This document shows positions 29,570-42,800 of a stretch of 64,000 bases of DNA, piece by piece. This stretch comes from Ceratobasidium sp. AG-K. Taxonomy: Eukaryota > Basidiomycota > Agaricomycetes > Cantharellales > Ceratobasidiaceae. The DNA is taken from the NCBI GenBank assembly GCA_037039685.1, contig JAWNGF010000003.1, forward strand, positions 620,001 through 684,000. Reading direction: 5' to 3'. A program made the translations under genes and the position numbers. The notes beneath the pieces were generated by a model. The model saw nothing but the letters and a program-made list of their open reading frames with translations, was not told the origin of the DNA and ran no database searches. Numbering within the stretch: the stretch's first letter is position 1; each line of letters begins with the position of its first letter.

Positions 29570-30180
29570 TTAGAGCAACCATTTGCATGCCGGCATGTAA
29601 GTACATTGAGCACACACATCTGGATTAGCACCAATCAATGAGAGTAGAACAGCTACAATGGAGCCCAGAAAGTTGTGGACCTTGAGAAAAAGACAACACT
29701 GTGGACCCCAAATCTCTGTAAAATGCAGAGGTTTATGCAGAGGTTTCCTCTGTGCCATTGGCAAAACATGGCAGTACACCCCATATCTTGGTCAGCAGTT
29801 GTTGGAGTGCCTTGATCTTGATGCTGGATACAGTGATTACCAAGCTCTAGACTGGGGGAGAAGCATAGCTGGTATGATTGGGAGTGAAAAAGCAAGTGCT
29901 TTAGATCATGGAAGAGGAAGCCCTTGACTGCAAACAAACCGGGTTGTCAATCACAAACTCAGAAAAGTAGAAGGGAGGTGTAAAGGCCTCCAGTGAGATA
30001 CATCTGCACTAAGGGTGTTGTCAAATGATCAGTATCTCATTACTTGCTGGCCACCTTGATACAAGTTGGTTAGTCTTCCCAATCTCGTGAGCAAAAAGGT
30101 CTGTAAGGATCTTGAGAACCCTCCAAGAAGGCTCAGCATCATCCCCATCCTCCAAATCAAGGCCGATTCTACAATGTGGG
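29570..30180 (-). pseudogene. Relic of the 3' end and 3' flank of a membrane-protein gene (unit 1)
   Basis: Bases 29570-29690 match the 3' flank of the unit 2 and 3 membrane genes (36398-36490 and 45175-45260: the GTGTAAGTACAT...ACACACATC...AGCACCAA order). On the minus strand 30175-30060 reads LEDGDDAEPSWRVLKILTDL, resembling DDEGDVEPRRVLRVRIYLL at the C-terminus of the unit 2 protein. The rest of the gene is gone. This relic plus the WD40 relic marks a third, degraded copy of the block. Confidence 0.6.
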
Positions 30181-30986
30181 TGAGCAGTAGGATCCCTAAA
30201 CACCCACTCCAGAGCGCTCAGTCAACATTGGGGACTCTACTGAGGTCACATTAGGCCATTAGCCCTCAGGAGATCTTGTATTTTTCCCCATGCAATTTGT
30301 GCACCTGGGATCTCCCACACCAACCTAGCATCACACATTTTATTGAGCACTAATGTACAAGCAGCTGAACACTGTAGACTGTAAGACATTCCTCCTTTGA
30401 GCTGATTTGTGCTTGGTTTACCTTGTTGGGTGCATGAGGCAAGGTTTCACAGAAAGCCTTCTGAAAGGATTGTACAGTACCACTGACTGGTTGTGGTTTG
30501 CCTGTTGCCCCTGTTGATGGTAATGTAATGGGAGCAGCCACTAAATGATTGCCGCCCAATAAGTCCGACCCTTCATCTAAATTGATTTTATGAAACTAAA
30601 CCTTGATTGATATGGGAAATAACCTCATGGCCAAGGACCTTGCCGCTGCGTCAGGACATTTTGCTCAAAGTCTTTTAAATCTTATGACAGCATTCCACAA
30701 GTGTGAGTGAAACGTGAATGGTGAGCGAGTCAAAGCTGGCAATGGCGAGTGGTTAATTTGCTAACAGATCAATTCCAGATGAGATGTCCTGTAAGTACAA
30801 ACGAGTGTGGGTTTATATAGCAGACGGTAAAGAGTGTATGTAATTAGAAATGAAATTACATGGAGTGAGCGACAGCTTATTTGACTAAGAACGCGAGGAT
30901 CGACAAGAATGACAGATAAGATAAGAAGATAATAAGCGCCGTGTGAGTGTCGGCGCGTGCCGACCTCACAACAAGCACACCACAAG
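30181..30986. other. Gene-free region upstream of NACHT-WD40 gene 1
   Basis: No supported gene. Short ORFs here show no recognisable motif. The last 100 bases contain the promoter element listed separately. Confidence 0.45.
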
Positions 30987-31008
30987 CACGTGCCAGATAG
31001 CCTCGTGT
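30987..31008 (+). promoter_or_regulatory. Conserved upstream element of NACHT-WD40 gene 1
   Basis: CACGTGCCA..T.GCCTCGTGT lies 76 nt before the ATG and recurs at 39770-39791 before gene 2 with the same internal spacing. The two copies differ at three of 22 bases, whereas surrounding sequence is less similar. It includes a CACGTG E-box. This is inferred as a promoter element by conservation only. Confidence 0.45.
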
Positions 31009-31084
31009 GGTGGGATCGCATCAATACCTATATCTGTCCTACAAATCCAAACCATCTTAGTTCTGATCACAGCCACCGTCCAGT

Positions 31085-34000
31085 ATGGATCCACGGCCAC
31101 CTACCGGCAAGGGATCAACGCGGCGTCGCTTCGGCAAATGGATACGAGACCTTGTACCACCTACTAGTAGCGCCAATCTCGCTCCGCAATCTCGCCCTAG
31201 CTCCCAATACTCTGGAAGCTCAGCTGCGCTATCGACTGGCGCTCAAACCCTGCCTTCCGATCCTCCCGCCTACACTAATCAAACAACATTGACGCAATCA
31301 GTGCCAGTCGAGGCTGAGAGTGAAATGGGACTACTGGGTACAAGCTCGCTATCGCTAGACAACGCAGATGCGAGCCCTGAGCCCATGACGAGCGACCAGC
31401 GCAAAGGGACAAGAAACATCGCCTGGTCTGCACTTGAAAATACCCTCCGGATACTCGAAACGAGTGCCAGCGTGTTTCCGCCTCTAGAGTTGGCCATAGG
31501 CAGCTTTATTGCTTGTCTGGATGTCGTACAGGTCAGTTCATGTCTACGGTTGATATAGACTGTGCCTAACGAATGTGAGTAGGTGGCCGCTTCAAATCGG
31601 CAAGACTACGAAGAGATGGCAAATGAACTCAAGATGACGGTCGAGACTCTGAAGCCATATGTAAGCAAGCTTGATGAACAAAGCCTTGGGGTCTCAGAGC
31701 TTGTATTGTGAGTGATGGTGCTCCACTATAGCATTCAAACACTTACTTAACCACGACAGATCTATCGAAGCTCAAGTTGCGCATATTAGTAAGCAGAGAG
31801 GGCGTGGCAAGGCGAAGAAACTTGTCGAATCGAATCAAGACAAGGAAGATGTGATAAGGTGCTATCGTAAGATGGAGAAAATCTTTCATCAACTACAAGT
31901 GAGTACCTGAGATATACGAGTACAGGATACATACTCACGTCCCCAAAGAACCTTGTGGTACTTAGGACCTGGGAGAATACAGACAAGCAGCGCATGGTAA
32001 ATGAACGGCGGAATGGGAAAACACACATTAACGTGAATCACTGTGTAACCAGGACCTGCTACTTCAATTCTTATCTCCCGCGGACGAGGTCATCTACAAT
32101 TCTAGTTACTCTAACACCATCAAGCGCCGTGCTTGTACAAAAGAAACTCGCGAGAAGGTTCAATCAGACTTACAAAACTGGGCACGGGACCCCAATGGCG
32201 CTAAAATCTACTGGATGAATGGAATGGCGGGAACCGGCAAAACGACCATCGCATACAGCTTGTGCGAATGGCTCGAAGTGAACAAAAAGCTCGGTGCCAG
32301 CTTCTTTTTCTCTCGTGCCTCGAGTTCTTGCGACGATATAACCAGGCTTGTGCCCACGATCGCGCACCAGCTCGCCCGGCACTCAGCCTCATTTCGGTCC
32401 GCGCTACTCAGGGTCTTGGACGCTAATCCTGGAGTTAGCAAGCTCGACATCGAGCGGCAATTCCGAAAGCTGTTACAAGAGCCTATGCAAGAGGTCAAAG
32501 ACGCGAGTACCTTGTCAGAGGACGTAGTGATTGTGATTGACGCGCTTGACGAGTGCGCAGTCAGCCACGAGGTCCAACTAGTCCTGCGGATGCTCATGAA
32601 GTTTGTAAAAGACTTACCGGCCAAGTTCTTCTTGACGAGCCGACCAGAGTACCATATCACAGAAGAGATGAAACATTTACCAGCCGTAATCTACCTGCAC
32701 GACATTGAACAGTCGATTGTTGAAGAAGATATCAAGAAGTACCTTACTGAGGCGTTGAGTCGCATGTCTCCACCCCCATCAGCTGGCGAAATTGCACAGC
32801 TAGCCAGTCATGCTGGAAAACTCTTTATCTACGCTGCCACTGCGGTGCGATATGTTTGCCCGGACGGAATGCGTATCAACTCCAGGGCCCGTCTCAGGAC
32901 TATGCTGGCCATAGACTCGGAGTCCGCTGGCAGAAGCGAACCGGGAAACAAGTACAAGGAGCTAGATCGACTTTACACAGCCGTCCTTGCCGCAGCTTTC
33001 AGCGACGACCTCGAGCCAGAAGAAGCGAAGAGCAAGAAACTTGTGCTCTGGACAATCATTTGTTTAAAGGAGCCGTTGAGTTCCTCAGCCATTGCGAAGC
33101 TTCTTGGCATTGCCGAAGACGAGGTCTCATTTGATATACAGTCCCTACAGTCAGTTTTGCACTTATCTGAAAAGACTACACTGGTTTCGACACTACATGC
33201 ATCGTTCCCCGACTACATGCTCACTCCACTCCGATCCAACGCGTTTCATTGCGATCAACCATGGCATAGCCAGTTGCTCGCGGATCGTTGCTTCATTGTG
33301 ATGGAGCAAAAGCTGCGGTTCAACATCTGCCAGCTCGGGTCATCATCTGCTTTTGACAAGGATGTACCAGATATGGAGAAGCGGGTTGAAGATTTTATCT
33401 CCCCCGAGTTATTCTATGCATGTCGCTACTGGAGCGAGCACTTACGCACAGCTGCCGTCGCCGATCAACTTCACGCCCAGCTAGTTGATTTTATATCCCA
33501 CAGGCTACCTTTCTGGATGGAGGTACTGAACCTTCAACAATGCAGAAGCGCGGGAATGAGAATGCTGGAGCAAGCGCAGGGGTGGCTCCGAGTAAGTAGC
33601 ATCCATGGAATGGGAAGGTGTGCTGATAAATGTCTCAATAGACAGCACCAAACATGGCTCATGCACAACAACAAGTTGCCGAAGCACAAGACTTTGTGAC
33701 ACGCTTTTTCTCGAACGCATGCTCTCAGAGTACCCCTCATATCTATATCTCCACACTTCCATCCTACGGAAAAGCGAGTAGCATATATGAATGCTATTGG
33801 AAAAGCACACGCCGGTTGATTGACATGAAAGGAACAATGATGGATCAACGAAATCAAAGTGCAATATCAATCTGGGTGGTTGGCTCGGCAATCCGAGGGC
33901 TTGCATTTTCTCCTGACGGAAAACGCATCATTACCAGCTGTCGGGACTGTAAAATCCGAGTATGGGATGCGCATACTGGCAACCTCGTCGCTGACCCGTT

Positions 34001-35897
34001 TGAGGGACATACAAATTCCGTCAACTCGGTTGCATACTCACCCGACGGTATGCTTATCGTCTCCGGCTCTAACGACACATTCATCCGAGTGTGGGATGCA
34101 CATTCTGGGAAATCTGTTGCTCACCCGTTCGGGGGACATGAATCTTATGTTAATTCGGTTGCATACTCCCCTGATGGCACGCGTATTGTCTCTGGCTCCA
34201 ATGACACAACCATCCGAGTCTGGGATGCGCACTCTGGCAAACCTATCTCTGACCCGTTTGAGGGACACACAGGTTCGGTCAAATCGGTGGTATACTCCCC
34301 TGACGGCACGCGTATTGTCTCTGGCTCTAGCGACCAAACCATCCGAGTGTGGGAAGCAAAGGGTGGCAACCTCGTCACCTACCCGCTTGAGGGCCATACA
34401 AATTCCATCAACTCAGTAGCCTACTCACCCGACGGCACGCGTATCGTCTCTGGCTCTGACGACACAACCATTCGAGTCTGGGATGCGCATACTGGCAAAC
34501 CTGTTGCTGACCCATTTGAAGGACATACAGATTGCGTCAACTCAGTAGCATACTCCCCCCACGGCAAGCGTATTGTCTCTGGCTCTGATGACACAACCAT
34601 TCGAGTTTGGGATGCGCATACTGGCAACCTCGTCGCTGGCCCGTTTGAGGGACATACAGATTGGGTCCGGTCGGTCGCATACTCCCCGGACGGCATGCGT
34701 ATCGTCTCTGGCTCTGATGACACAACCATCCAAGTCTGGGACACGCATTTCACCAATGTTGTTACCGAAAGGCTTGAAGGGTATACAGATTGTGTCAAGT
34801 CGGTTTCGCTTTCTCCTGACGGCAAGACGATCGCCTCTGGCTCCGATGACCAGACTATCCGGATCTGGGATGCACAGACTGGCAAGCTGGTCCCTGGTCT
34901 ACTTCAGGGACATTCAGGTTACGTCAACTCGGTCGCATACTCTCCCAACGGCACGCGTATCGCCTCTGGCTCTAACGATAAAACCATCCGAGTTTGGGAT
35001 GTGCATACTGGTAGTCTTGCCACTGACCCGTTTGAGGGGCATACAGATTACGTCAAGTCGGTCGCATACTCCCTCGACGGCATGCGTATCGTCTCTAGCT
35101 CTAGAGATACAACTATTCGAGTCTGGGACGCGCATACTGGCAGCCTCGTCGCTGACCCGTTTGAGGGCCATACAAATTCCGTCAACTCAGTAGCCTACTC
35201 ACCCGACGGCACGCGTATCGTCTCTGGCTCTGACGACACAACCATTCGAGTCTGGGATGCGCATACTGGCAAACCTGTTGCTAACGCGTTTGAGGGACAT
35301 ACAGACTGCGTCAACTCGGTAGCATACTCCCCAGATGGCACGCATATCGTCTCTGGCTCTGATGACAAGACCGTCCGAGTGTGGGATGCGCAGACTGGCG
35401 ATGTCATCACCGGCCCGTTTCAGGGGCACACAGAATGGGTCAACTCGGTCGCATACTCGCCTGATGGCAACCTGATCGCCTCCGGCTCTAACGACGGTAC
35501 CATACTTGTCTGGGATACACATACAGGCGATGTGGTCGCCGGCCCATTTCCGGGTCGTACATACCAGGTCAACTCCGTTGCTTTCACTCCTGACGGGACA
35601 CACGTAACCGGGGGGTTCGGCTCTAAGGAGTACCCTAACCGAAGTTGTGGTATTCGCACACTCAGAGTCAACCCGCCATTCAACCAACCAACGACTTTGA
35701 CTGGCATTTGGTCGTTCCAACCGGATGGTTGGATCACGGTCAACGATGCTCCCGTTTTTTGGTGCCCGCCAGACCTCCACGATTATATTCCGCATACCTG
35801 GGAGTCCCTAGTTATTGGACCTCGCGGCACAGTTGAGATCGATTACCAGGACCTTGCATTGGGCGATAACTGGGCTGAATGTCATATTGTTAGTTAG
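31085..35897 (+). CDS. NACHT-WD40 STAND receptor-like protein, gene 1 (6 exons, 1517 aa)
   Basis: Exons are 31085-31531, 31583-31707, 31760-31898, 31949-31996, 32053-33591 and 33642-35897. All introns are GT-AG, 50-56 bp, and the spliced frame is open. Residues 1-115 are Ser/Pro-rich. Residues 115-250 form a helical region (VFPPLELAIGSFIACLDVV, NRQDYEEMANEL) resembling HeLo/MLKL-type four-helix domains. The NACHT NTPase has Walker A GMAGTGKT (310-317), Walker B VVIVIDALDE (411-420) and sensor FFLTSRPEY. About 840-1440 are 14 WD40 units of 43 residues, then a conserved tail (WSFQPDGWITVN, FWCPPDLHDYIP). Fungal proteins of this kind act as NLR-like sensors in self/non-self recognition; that role is inferred. 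Location is likely cytosolic. Confidence 0.93.
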
Positions 35898-36782
35898 CGA
35901 TGTGTTGAGTCTTGTCCCCAGTAATAATGCTACTTTACCCCATTTTGACCAAGCAACGCGGATTTGTTTGGGGTGGATATGATAATCAAGCCACTGTCGA
36001 CGTAAATTTCGTTGTACTCGACCTCAAACGCATTTATCAGAAATTCGCAAAAATGAGGCACCACGCTCCCTGAATCAACCTACATTTGTTGATTCGCAGA
36101 CTACACGGTAAATGGCGTTATTGCTGGCGAAGCATTATTACCCATTGACCCTACCCGCCGTTGTCTCTGCGGCGAGGGGTTGGCCTGGCGCTTCGGCGGG
36201 CTGCAGCGCGAGCCCTCAAACCATGACCTTCATGCTCGGTTTGCCGCTCATATCATCGTGAGTGGTCCCACGGACGTACATCCTCTCGGCTTTACCACAC
36301 CCCAATTGCTACCAATAGACCTGTCGCCTTTCAAGAAGATTGTAAGGTCAGCGACAACGATCAGATGATGACACCGTGAGAGCAAGCCTTGCATACCAGC
36401 GTGTAAGTACATAGAATACACACATCCAGATAAGCACCAAAAGAAGAGAGGAGAACAACTACAGCGGAGCCCGAAAAGTCGTGGACCGCGGGGTAAAAGA
36501 GGGGTCATAGACTGGGGAAAGGCTAGCTATCGACTGGGAAGAAAAGGCAGGTCTCAGACTGCGAATAAAGTGGATCGTAAATCACAAACGGAGGAGGGTA
36601 GGAGAGAGGTGTGAACAATGCCAGCGAGATACAACCACGCTAGCGCATATAAAGGGAAATCAACCGCGGGCCCAAAATGCAAATAAAATAAAAACAGTGG
36701 GCGAGAAGGGAGGTATCCCAGCAAGGTTATCATCAGACGATTCGATACCCGTTACTCGTTGGCGACCTAGAGTTCAAATTAG
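35898..36782. other. Intergenic region between convergent genes of unit 2
   Basis: No gene. The 3' flanks here resemble 44679-45603 of unit 3, for example the TTGTTGATTC and GTGTAAGTACATA segments. This shows that the duplication included noncoding sequence. Confidence 0.6.
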
Positions 36783-38455
36783 TTAGTCTATCCTATCACC
36801 ACGAGCTAGAAGGTAAATGCGAACCCTGAGAACCCTCCGAGGCTCAACATCGCCCTCGTCGTCTGAATACCTCGTCGCCCCGCTCCACCCGCTCGCACTC
36901 GGCTGCCTTGCCATATGCGCTCCCTTGCGAACTTCCGTCGCTCCCGCTGTCCCACTCGCTCCCACCGCGTACGCCGGCGGGTTCGACGCATGTCCCTGAC
37001 TCTGATTCTGACTCGGTCCCGCCTCGTACGGCTCGTATCCGCCATACGGGTCCTCGTCATGTTGTGTTGCGTTCCCGTACTCGACTTGTTCACCCGGGTG
37101 TGCTTCTCCATACGATGGGCTCTGGCGGAACGCTCCGACGTTGTTGTAGCTGTGTCTTTGCGCCTCGGGCATCATCATCTGCGCCTGCACCGGTGCGCGA
37201 CCAGCCTGGTTCTGAGGTTGGGCGAGCGCGTAACCCTGTTGAGGAGATGTGTTGTATGCCTGGTTGTTGTACTGCTGGTTGCCGTAGCCTTGGCCGTATC
37301 AGGTGTTGTACGAGTCTTGCGCATAGCCTTGTCCGTAGCCCTGGTTGTAGCCCTGAGGTTCTGGGGCCGCATTCCGTGCGAAGACGTCGCCTGTCGCGAA
37401 TCCTGCCACTCCCGGACCCGTGCCAGTACTGGTCCGTCGGCGTTGCATCTCGTGTCCGGTTCCCCCAGCAGCAGCACCGTATCCGCCATATCCCCCCGGC
37501 CGCTCGGTGTTCATCGGCCGACTGTTATGAGTATTGTAGCTCGTCGCACCCGCATAGTCATCATCGCCGTCGATCGCGGGTTGAGTGTGTCCAGCCTCGC
37601 GCGCCGCTTCCTGAACTTCGTGGTCAAATTGCTTGGCACGACGGCGGCGGACAAACATGGTCCCGAGCACGAAAAGAAGCGCAGTGGCGACAATCCCGGC
37701 GACAACGAAAAAAACCGACGACAGCACCCGTGTTTTTGAAGAACCTGCAAAGGATTAATCAGCTGATAGTTATGTAGATTGCGGAACCACGTACGGGTTT
37801 CTGGCCGAGCTCTCTATTGAGGTCGTGACGGTGGCTCCTACGACGACTATGACCGTAATAAGCCGACCATTGCGTGTGGTGCGGATGGCCGACGGGGTGA
37901 CACTAATCGCTATGCGTCTAGCAACCGACGACGCTACGGTGGTCGACAGGACAGTGGTCGGAGCACTAGTAGTGACAACTGCAGTTGTGGACGTAGGCGC
38001 TCGTTGTACTAAGATTGGTCGAAGTCAGCACAGTGCTGCCGCTGATCGTCGACGAGATGCTGGTCGATGAGGCAGTAGGCACCTCGCTTGAAGTGCCCGT
38101 CGGAGGCTGACAAATGGCACTAGGCAGAGTTGTAGTGTCGGAGGCACACTGGTCGTCGTTGGCAGTGCCGTCGTGGGCGGAGTCGGGGTATTTGAAACAG
38201 TACTAGGTCTAAATGGGAGCATGAGTTGTGTCCGGGGCAGACAGCGGAGATCACATACCCTGAGGGCGTGGAAGAAGGCGAAGGAACGGTAGATGGCGTA
38301 TCAGGCGTTGTAGCCGTTGGGATAACCGTAACCGTACGAGACGTTGGTGTTGTTGGAGTCGTAGTACAGTCGAGAAACACTGAAATCAGCACAAAACATT
38401 TATCTGTGCCGTGTCTGCCCCTAAACGTCGCGACCAAACCACCCGGACCGATCAC
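36783..38455 (-). pseudogene. Single-pass membrane protein with Ser/Thr-rich ectodomain, gene 1, nonsense-truncated
   Basis: The paralog of the gene at 45604. An exon near 38390-38270 (TTTPTTPTSRTVTVIPTAT) and a Ser/Thr-rich stretch precede a membrane segment (VAGIVATALLFVLGTMFV) with a RRRR stop-transfer run. A Tyr/Gly/Gln-rich tail follows (YNQGYGQGYAQDSYNT). TGA at 37299-37301 replaces the Gly codon of YNTGYGQGYG in the paralog, removing about 170 tail residues that stay readable downstream (QQGYALAQPQNQAGRAPVQA to the end). The 5' exon and start are uncertain. It is either a pseudogene or a shortened protein. Confidence 0.65.
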
Positions 38456-39769
38456 ATATAATCAGAGACATTAGCACCACGAGCCGAGTGGCCACGACGG
38501 CGACGATCCACGCGCCTGCGACCTCGGTTTTATTCTGGAAACCTGAGACGGTCGGTTAGCCGGGGGCAGGAACCACAGAGCTGTGCCGTCTTGAGTCGTA
38601 CTTAGTCGTGACAGTAACGAGGAACCAGATCGAGGAACAAGAGACGCACTGGCCACAGAAACCCAGGTTGAGGTGAGATGCTGTGGCTGGAGTTATAATT
38701 TGGGAATGGCACGCGGACTGGTCGTGCAGAGCCCGACGAACCCAGGTTGGCATGATGACGTTATGGCTGGGGTTGGGTTGCAGAATGTGTGTCTGATGTT
38801 CGGTGCTATACAGACCCTGACAATTTGATCCACCAAGGCGCCACCGCCACCAGGTCTCAACAGGGAGCCATCAGGCAGAATAATCCAGGAAACGGCTGTA
38901 TTTAAATTTTATGTAACAGTATTGTGACTCCGGGAGACGCAGGGAACGGGGTACACAAGGGCAAAGGTGAGGTTCCAATGAGCTAGCGGACGCAGGGACT
39001 GGCTGGCCAAGAATAGCCCCCTTGATACGGGATGCCTCGACCCAACGCCTCGCCTGGAGTCGACATCGACAACGAACGCCCCTCGAACCTCTCGTGCGAT
39101 ATCCATGGCGTCGGGAGCGTGTCTTCAAGGGCGAGTTTCCCCCAGATGTCCAGCAAGGTCATTCCGCGATCGCTTTGGTTCGTATCGTGGAGTACGAGGT
39201 GTGGAGAGGACGTCGAGGTGGTTTGGCCCGTCGCGGATGACTCGCTGGGACGCAATGTCTGAGTTGACCGAGTCAAGTTCGGAGTATCCGTTATCAATTA
39301 ATAACCTGAGATCCTAACGCGGCAGTCAGGTGGTTGTCGCCGCGCTAGTCTACGCTACTCTATAGTCACAGTGGCATTCGGGAGAGGCGAGCTTGCGCCG
39401 CAGGCCTGTCTAGGGCATCACTTGTTCGTGACAGTATCTAGCGTGGCAGACGCTCGGCTATCGATTGTTTCCCTCAAATCATGCATTCATGTTCGCCTCT
39501 CAATACAAACGAGACGGCTGAGGAGCGCGGAAAGGTGGTCAAAGATACAGGTCGTGGATCACTTTCTGAGGGTGTTCAGCGGTAACGTAACGGGAGACCA
39601 GGGACGAGGTGAGAACCAGAATGGTCGTCGCCAAACAAACTCCGCCACTAATTTGACTCATTGCGAACCACGACTGAGACTCACAGGTGGCGGCTTTACC
39701 GTATCGCCGTATTAGATATATTGTATGATTTACTCAGCTCATGCAAAAATAACGCATGCAGATCGCAAA
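38456..39769. other. Gene-free region between units 2 and 3
   Basis: About 1.3 kb holding the promoter sides of two divergent genes. Short ORFs show no family motif. I see no repeat or RNA gene. Confidence 0.5.
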
Positions 39770-39791
39770 CACGTGCCAAGTTGCCTCGTGT
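39770..39791 (+). promoter_or_regulatory. Conserved upstream element of NACHT-WD40 gene 2
   Basis: The CACGTGCCA..T.GCCTCGTGT partner of 30987-31008, 66 nt before the ATG. The transcript-start side also shares a TTCTGAT.AC motif just before both ATGs. Confidence 0.45.
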
Positions 39792-39857
39792 AAGGTGATC
39801 CACCAATGCCCTTATCAAGCCGCCGAACGATCTTGGTTCTGATAACTACCACCGAGT

Positions 39858-42800
39858 ATGCCACCCAAAGCCTCAAGGTCCCGCCGGGCCTTCAATTGGT
39901 TACAAAAGCATGCAGCATTTGGGGACGATCGTAACTCAAAGTCTGGCCCTCAGAACTCTGGGAGTTCAGCTACATTGCCGACAAGCGCCCATCCTATGCC
40001 CTCCGGTTCTCAGATCTCATCGAATCAAGCAACTTCGACGCAGTCTCTCCCAAACCAAGTCAATAATCCAAGTGGTCAACTGGCCACCGGTTCGTCATCC
40101 TCAGGTGGCATGACGGAAACCGCAGCTAACACGGGCCCTGGACCCACGACGAGCGACCAGCTCAAGGAAGCGGGCAATACCGCCTGGTCTGCGGTCAAGG
40201 TTACCCTCGGAGTCCTCAAAGAGAGCGTAGATGTGTTCCCGCCCCTAAAGGCGGCCGTAAGCGGCTTTATTAATTGCCTGGACATCGTAGAGGTCGGGCC
40301 ATTCCCTTTTTTTCTTTTTTGCCAGCTTGAGGTCTGAAAGAAATGAGTAGGCGGCCGCAGAAAATCGACAGGATTATGAAGAACTGAGGGATGACCTCAT
40401 CCGGAACAGTGAGATACTTAAAGAATATACCACAAATCGGCGCCAAGAGCAAAGCCCGAACATCGACATCATGGACCTCGCGTCGTGAGTCAGGCGGACA
40501 GCTTCGTCTCCCATATTTCCAGTCTGATTCGGATACATTAGATCCATCAATGAACAAGTCAAACACATAGAGAAGAAGAGAGATCGTAGCAAGCCGATAC
40601 AACTTATCAATGCCACTGAAGACCAGGATGATGTGCTTAGTTGCTGCCGTAAGGTGGATCGGTCATTCCGGCGGTTGCAAGTACGTCCTCAAAAGATACT
40701 ACCCCAAATGAAGTGCTCACAGCTGAGAAGTTCGCGCTTGATCTTCGAACCTGGGAGAATGTGGACAAACTACGTATGGTGTGTACCTGGAGGCTTAATT
40801 ACAAACTATGCGTTGACACTGGGTGATTTTTCCTGCCAGGAATCTCAACTTCAGACTTTATCCCCGGCAAAAGAGGCCCCCTACAACTCCAATCATGCCG
40901 ACACCATCATGCGTCGTGGATGTACAGCACAAACTCGCATACGGGTTCAGGAGGACCTCCAAAAATGGATACACGATCCGGACGCCCCCAAGTTGCACTG
41001 GATGAATGGAATGGCAGGAACTGGCAAAACAACCATCGCATACAGCCTGTGCGAGTGGCTCGAGACGAACGGCCAACTTGGTGCGAGCTTCTTCTGTACT
41101 CGTACCTCGGATCCCTGCTCCAGCATAAAAAACCTCGTGCCTACCCTCGCATACCAGCTGGCTCGGTACTCGCCCGCGTTTCGTTTGTCGCTGCGTACCA
41201 CCCTAGATGGCGACCCTGACGCGGGCACACGGGACATCAAGAAGCAGTTCCAGAAGCTTATTCGGGAGACGATACAGAACGTGAAGGACGTCGAATCTAT
41301 GCTGGGAGGGTTCGTTATAGTCATCGATGCGCTCGATGAATGCGAAAGCAAGGGAGGGATTCAGGTGTTCCTAGGGGAGCTGCTGCGATTCGCGAAAGAA
41401 CTGCCACTCAAGTTCTTCCTGACGAGCCGACCAGAGTACATAATCACCAGAGAGATGCGGGATCTACCTTCCATAGTGTATCTACATGACATCGAGGAGT
41501 CGATCGTCGAGGAAGACATCAAGAAGTACCTCACTGAGGCATTCAGCCGCATGTTGTCACCCCCTTCCGCTGACGAAATCGTGCAGCTTGCCAAGCAGGC
41601 TGGCAAACTGTTTATATATGCTGCTACAGCAGCTCGTTACATCTTTCCGCTGGATAAACCTGCGGACTCTAAGACCCGTCTCCGGGCTATGTTGGCAATA
41701 GATCTAAATTTCCCGAAAGGTATCCAATCGGATAACAGGTACCAGGACCTTGATCGGTTATATTCAGCCATTCTTGATGAAGCATTCGAGGGCCATGAAC
41801 CAGGAGAGAAGGAAGACATCCTGCTTGTGCTTTGGACGATCATTTGTCTCAAGGAGCCGCTTACCCCTTCGGCCATTGGAATGGTACTCAGCCTTACCGA
41901 AGAACAGGTTCTAGTCTCTGTACAGTCTCTGCAATCGGTGCTGCACTTGTCCGAAAAGACCAAGCTGGTATCGACCCTACATGCATCATTCCCCGACTAT
42001 ATGCTCACCCAGCGTCGATGTGCCAAGTTTTACTGCAACGAGCCAGATCATAGCCAGTCACTTACCGGTCGGTGCTTCACGGTGATGGAAAAACAGCTGC
42101 GGTTCAACATCTGCCAGCTCGGGTCATCATCCGCTTTTGACAAAGACATAAAAGATATGAAAAAGCGGATTGAAGAGTTTATCTCTCCCGAGTTATTCTA
42201 TGCATGTCGCTACTGGAGCGAGCATTTATCGATAACTACCTTCACCGATGGTGTATATGCCCAGCTAGTGGATTTCATATCCCATAGGCTACTGTTCTGG
42301 ATGGAGGTGCTGAACATTCAAGAGTGTGGAAGCGTAGGCGTGAAAATGATAGAGCAAGCACAGGAGTGGCTGAAAGTAAGCAGAACCTATGGAACGGGGA
42401 GATGCGCTGACGAGTATGTCAACAGGCGGTAGCAGCCTCGGTTGATGTAGAACGAGTCAGTGAGGCTCAGCATTTCATCACACGGTTTTTCTCGACCGCT
42501 TGCTGCCGAAGCACCCCCCATATCTATATCTCCGCGCTCCCATTATACGGTAAAGCGAGCAGTATATACGAATGGTATTGGAAGCGCACCCGCCGGTTGA
42601 TGAATATGAAAGGAACGATGATGGATCAACGAAAGCAGAGTTCAATATCAATCTGGGCAGTTGAGTCACCAGTCCTCACAATTTCCGTTTCACCAGACCG
42701 AAAGCAAATCGTCTCCGGCTCTCAGAACGGTGTGATGCGAGTGTGGGATGCACGTAGCGGCAACCCTGTGGGTGACCCGTTTGAGGGGCATACAGGTTAC

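Noticed and set aside
34038..35795. Long antisense ORFs across the WD40 repeats (also 42690-44216)
   Set aside because: They are repetitive mirror frames of the 43-codon WD40 unit and change with the repeat pattern; no independent signal.
36908..37777. Plus-strand ORFs of 274-289 codons over the membrane-protein genes (also 45732-46601)
   Set aside because: They are Arg/Ser/His-rich shadows of the Gly/Tyr/Gln-rich coding strand and have no recognised domain.
38871..39317. Short overlapping ORFs as hypothetical genes between units 2 and 3
   Set aside because: Both strands are open by chance in GC-rich DNA; no start context, introns or similarity between units support a gene.
40681..40839. 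Reading the fourth and adjacent introns of NACHT-WD40 gene 2 as coding, since the frame stays open
   Set aside because: The through-frame loses similarity to gene 1. Splicing at 40727 and 40839 restores matching protein and exon lengths.
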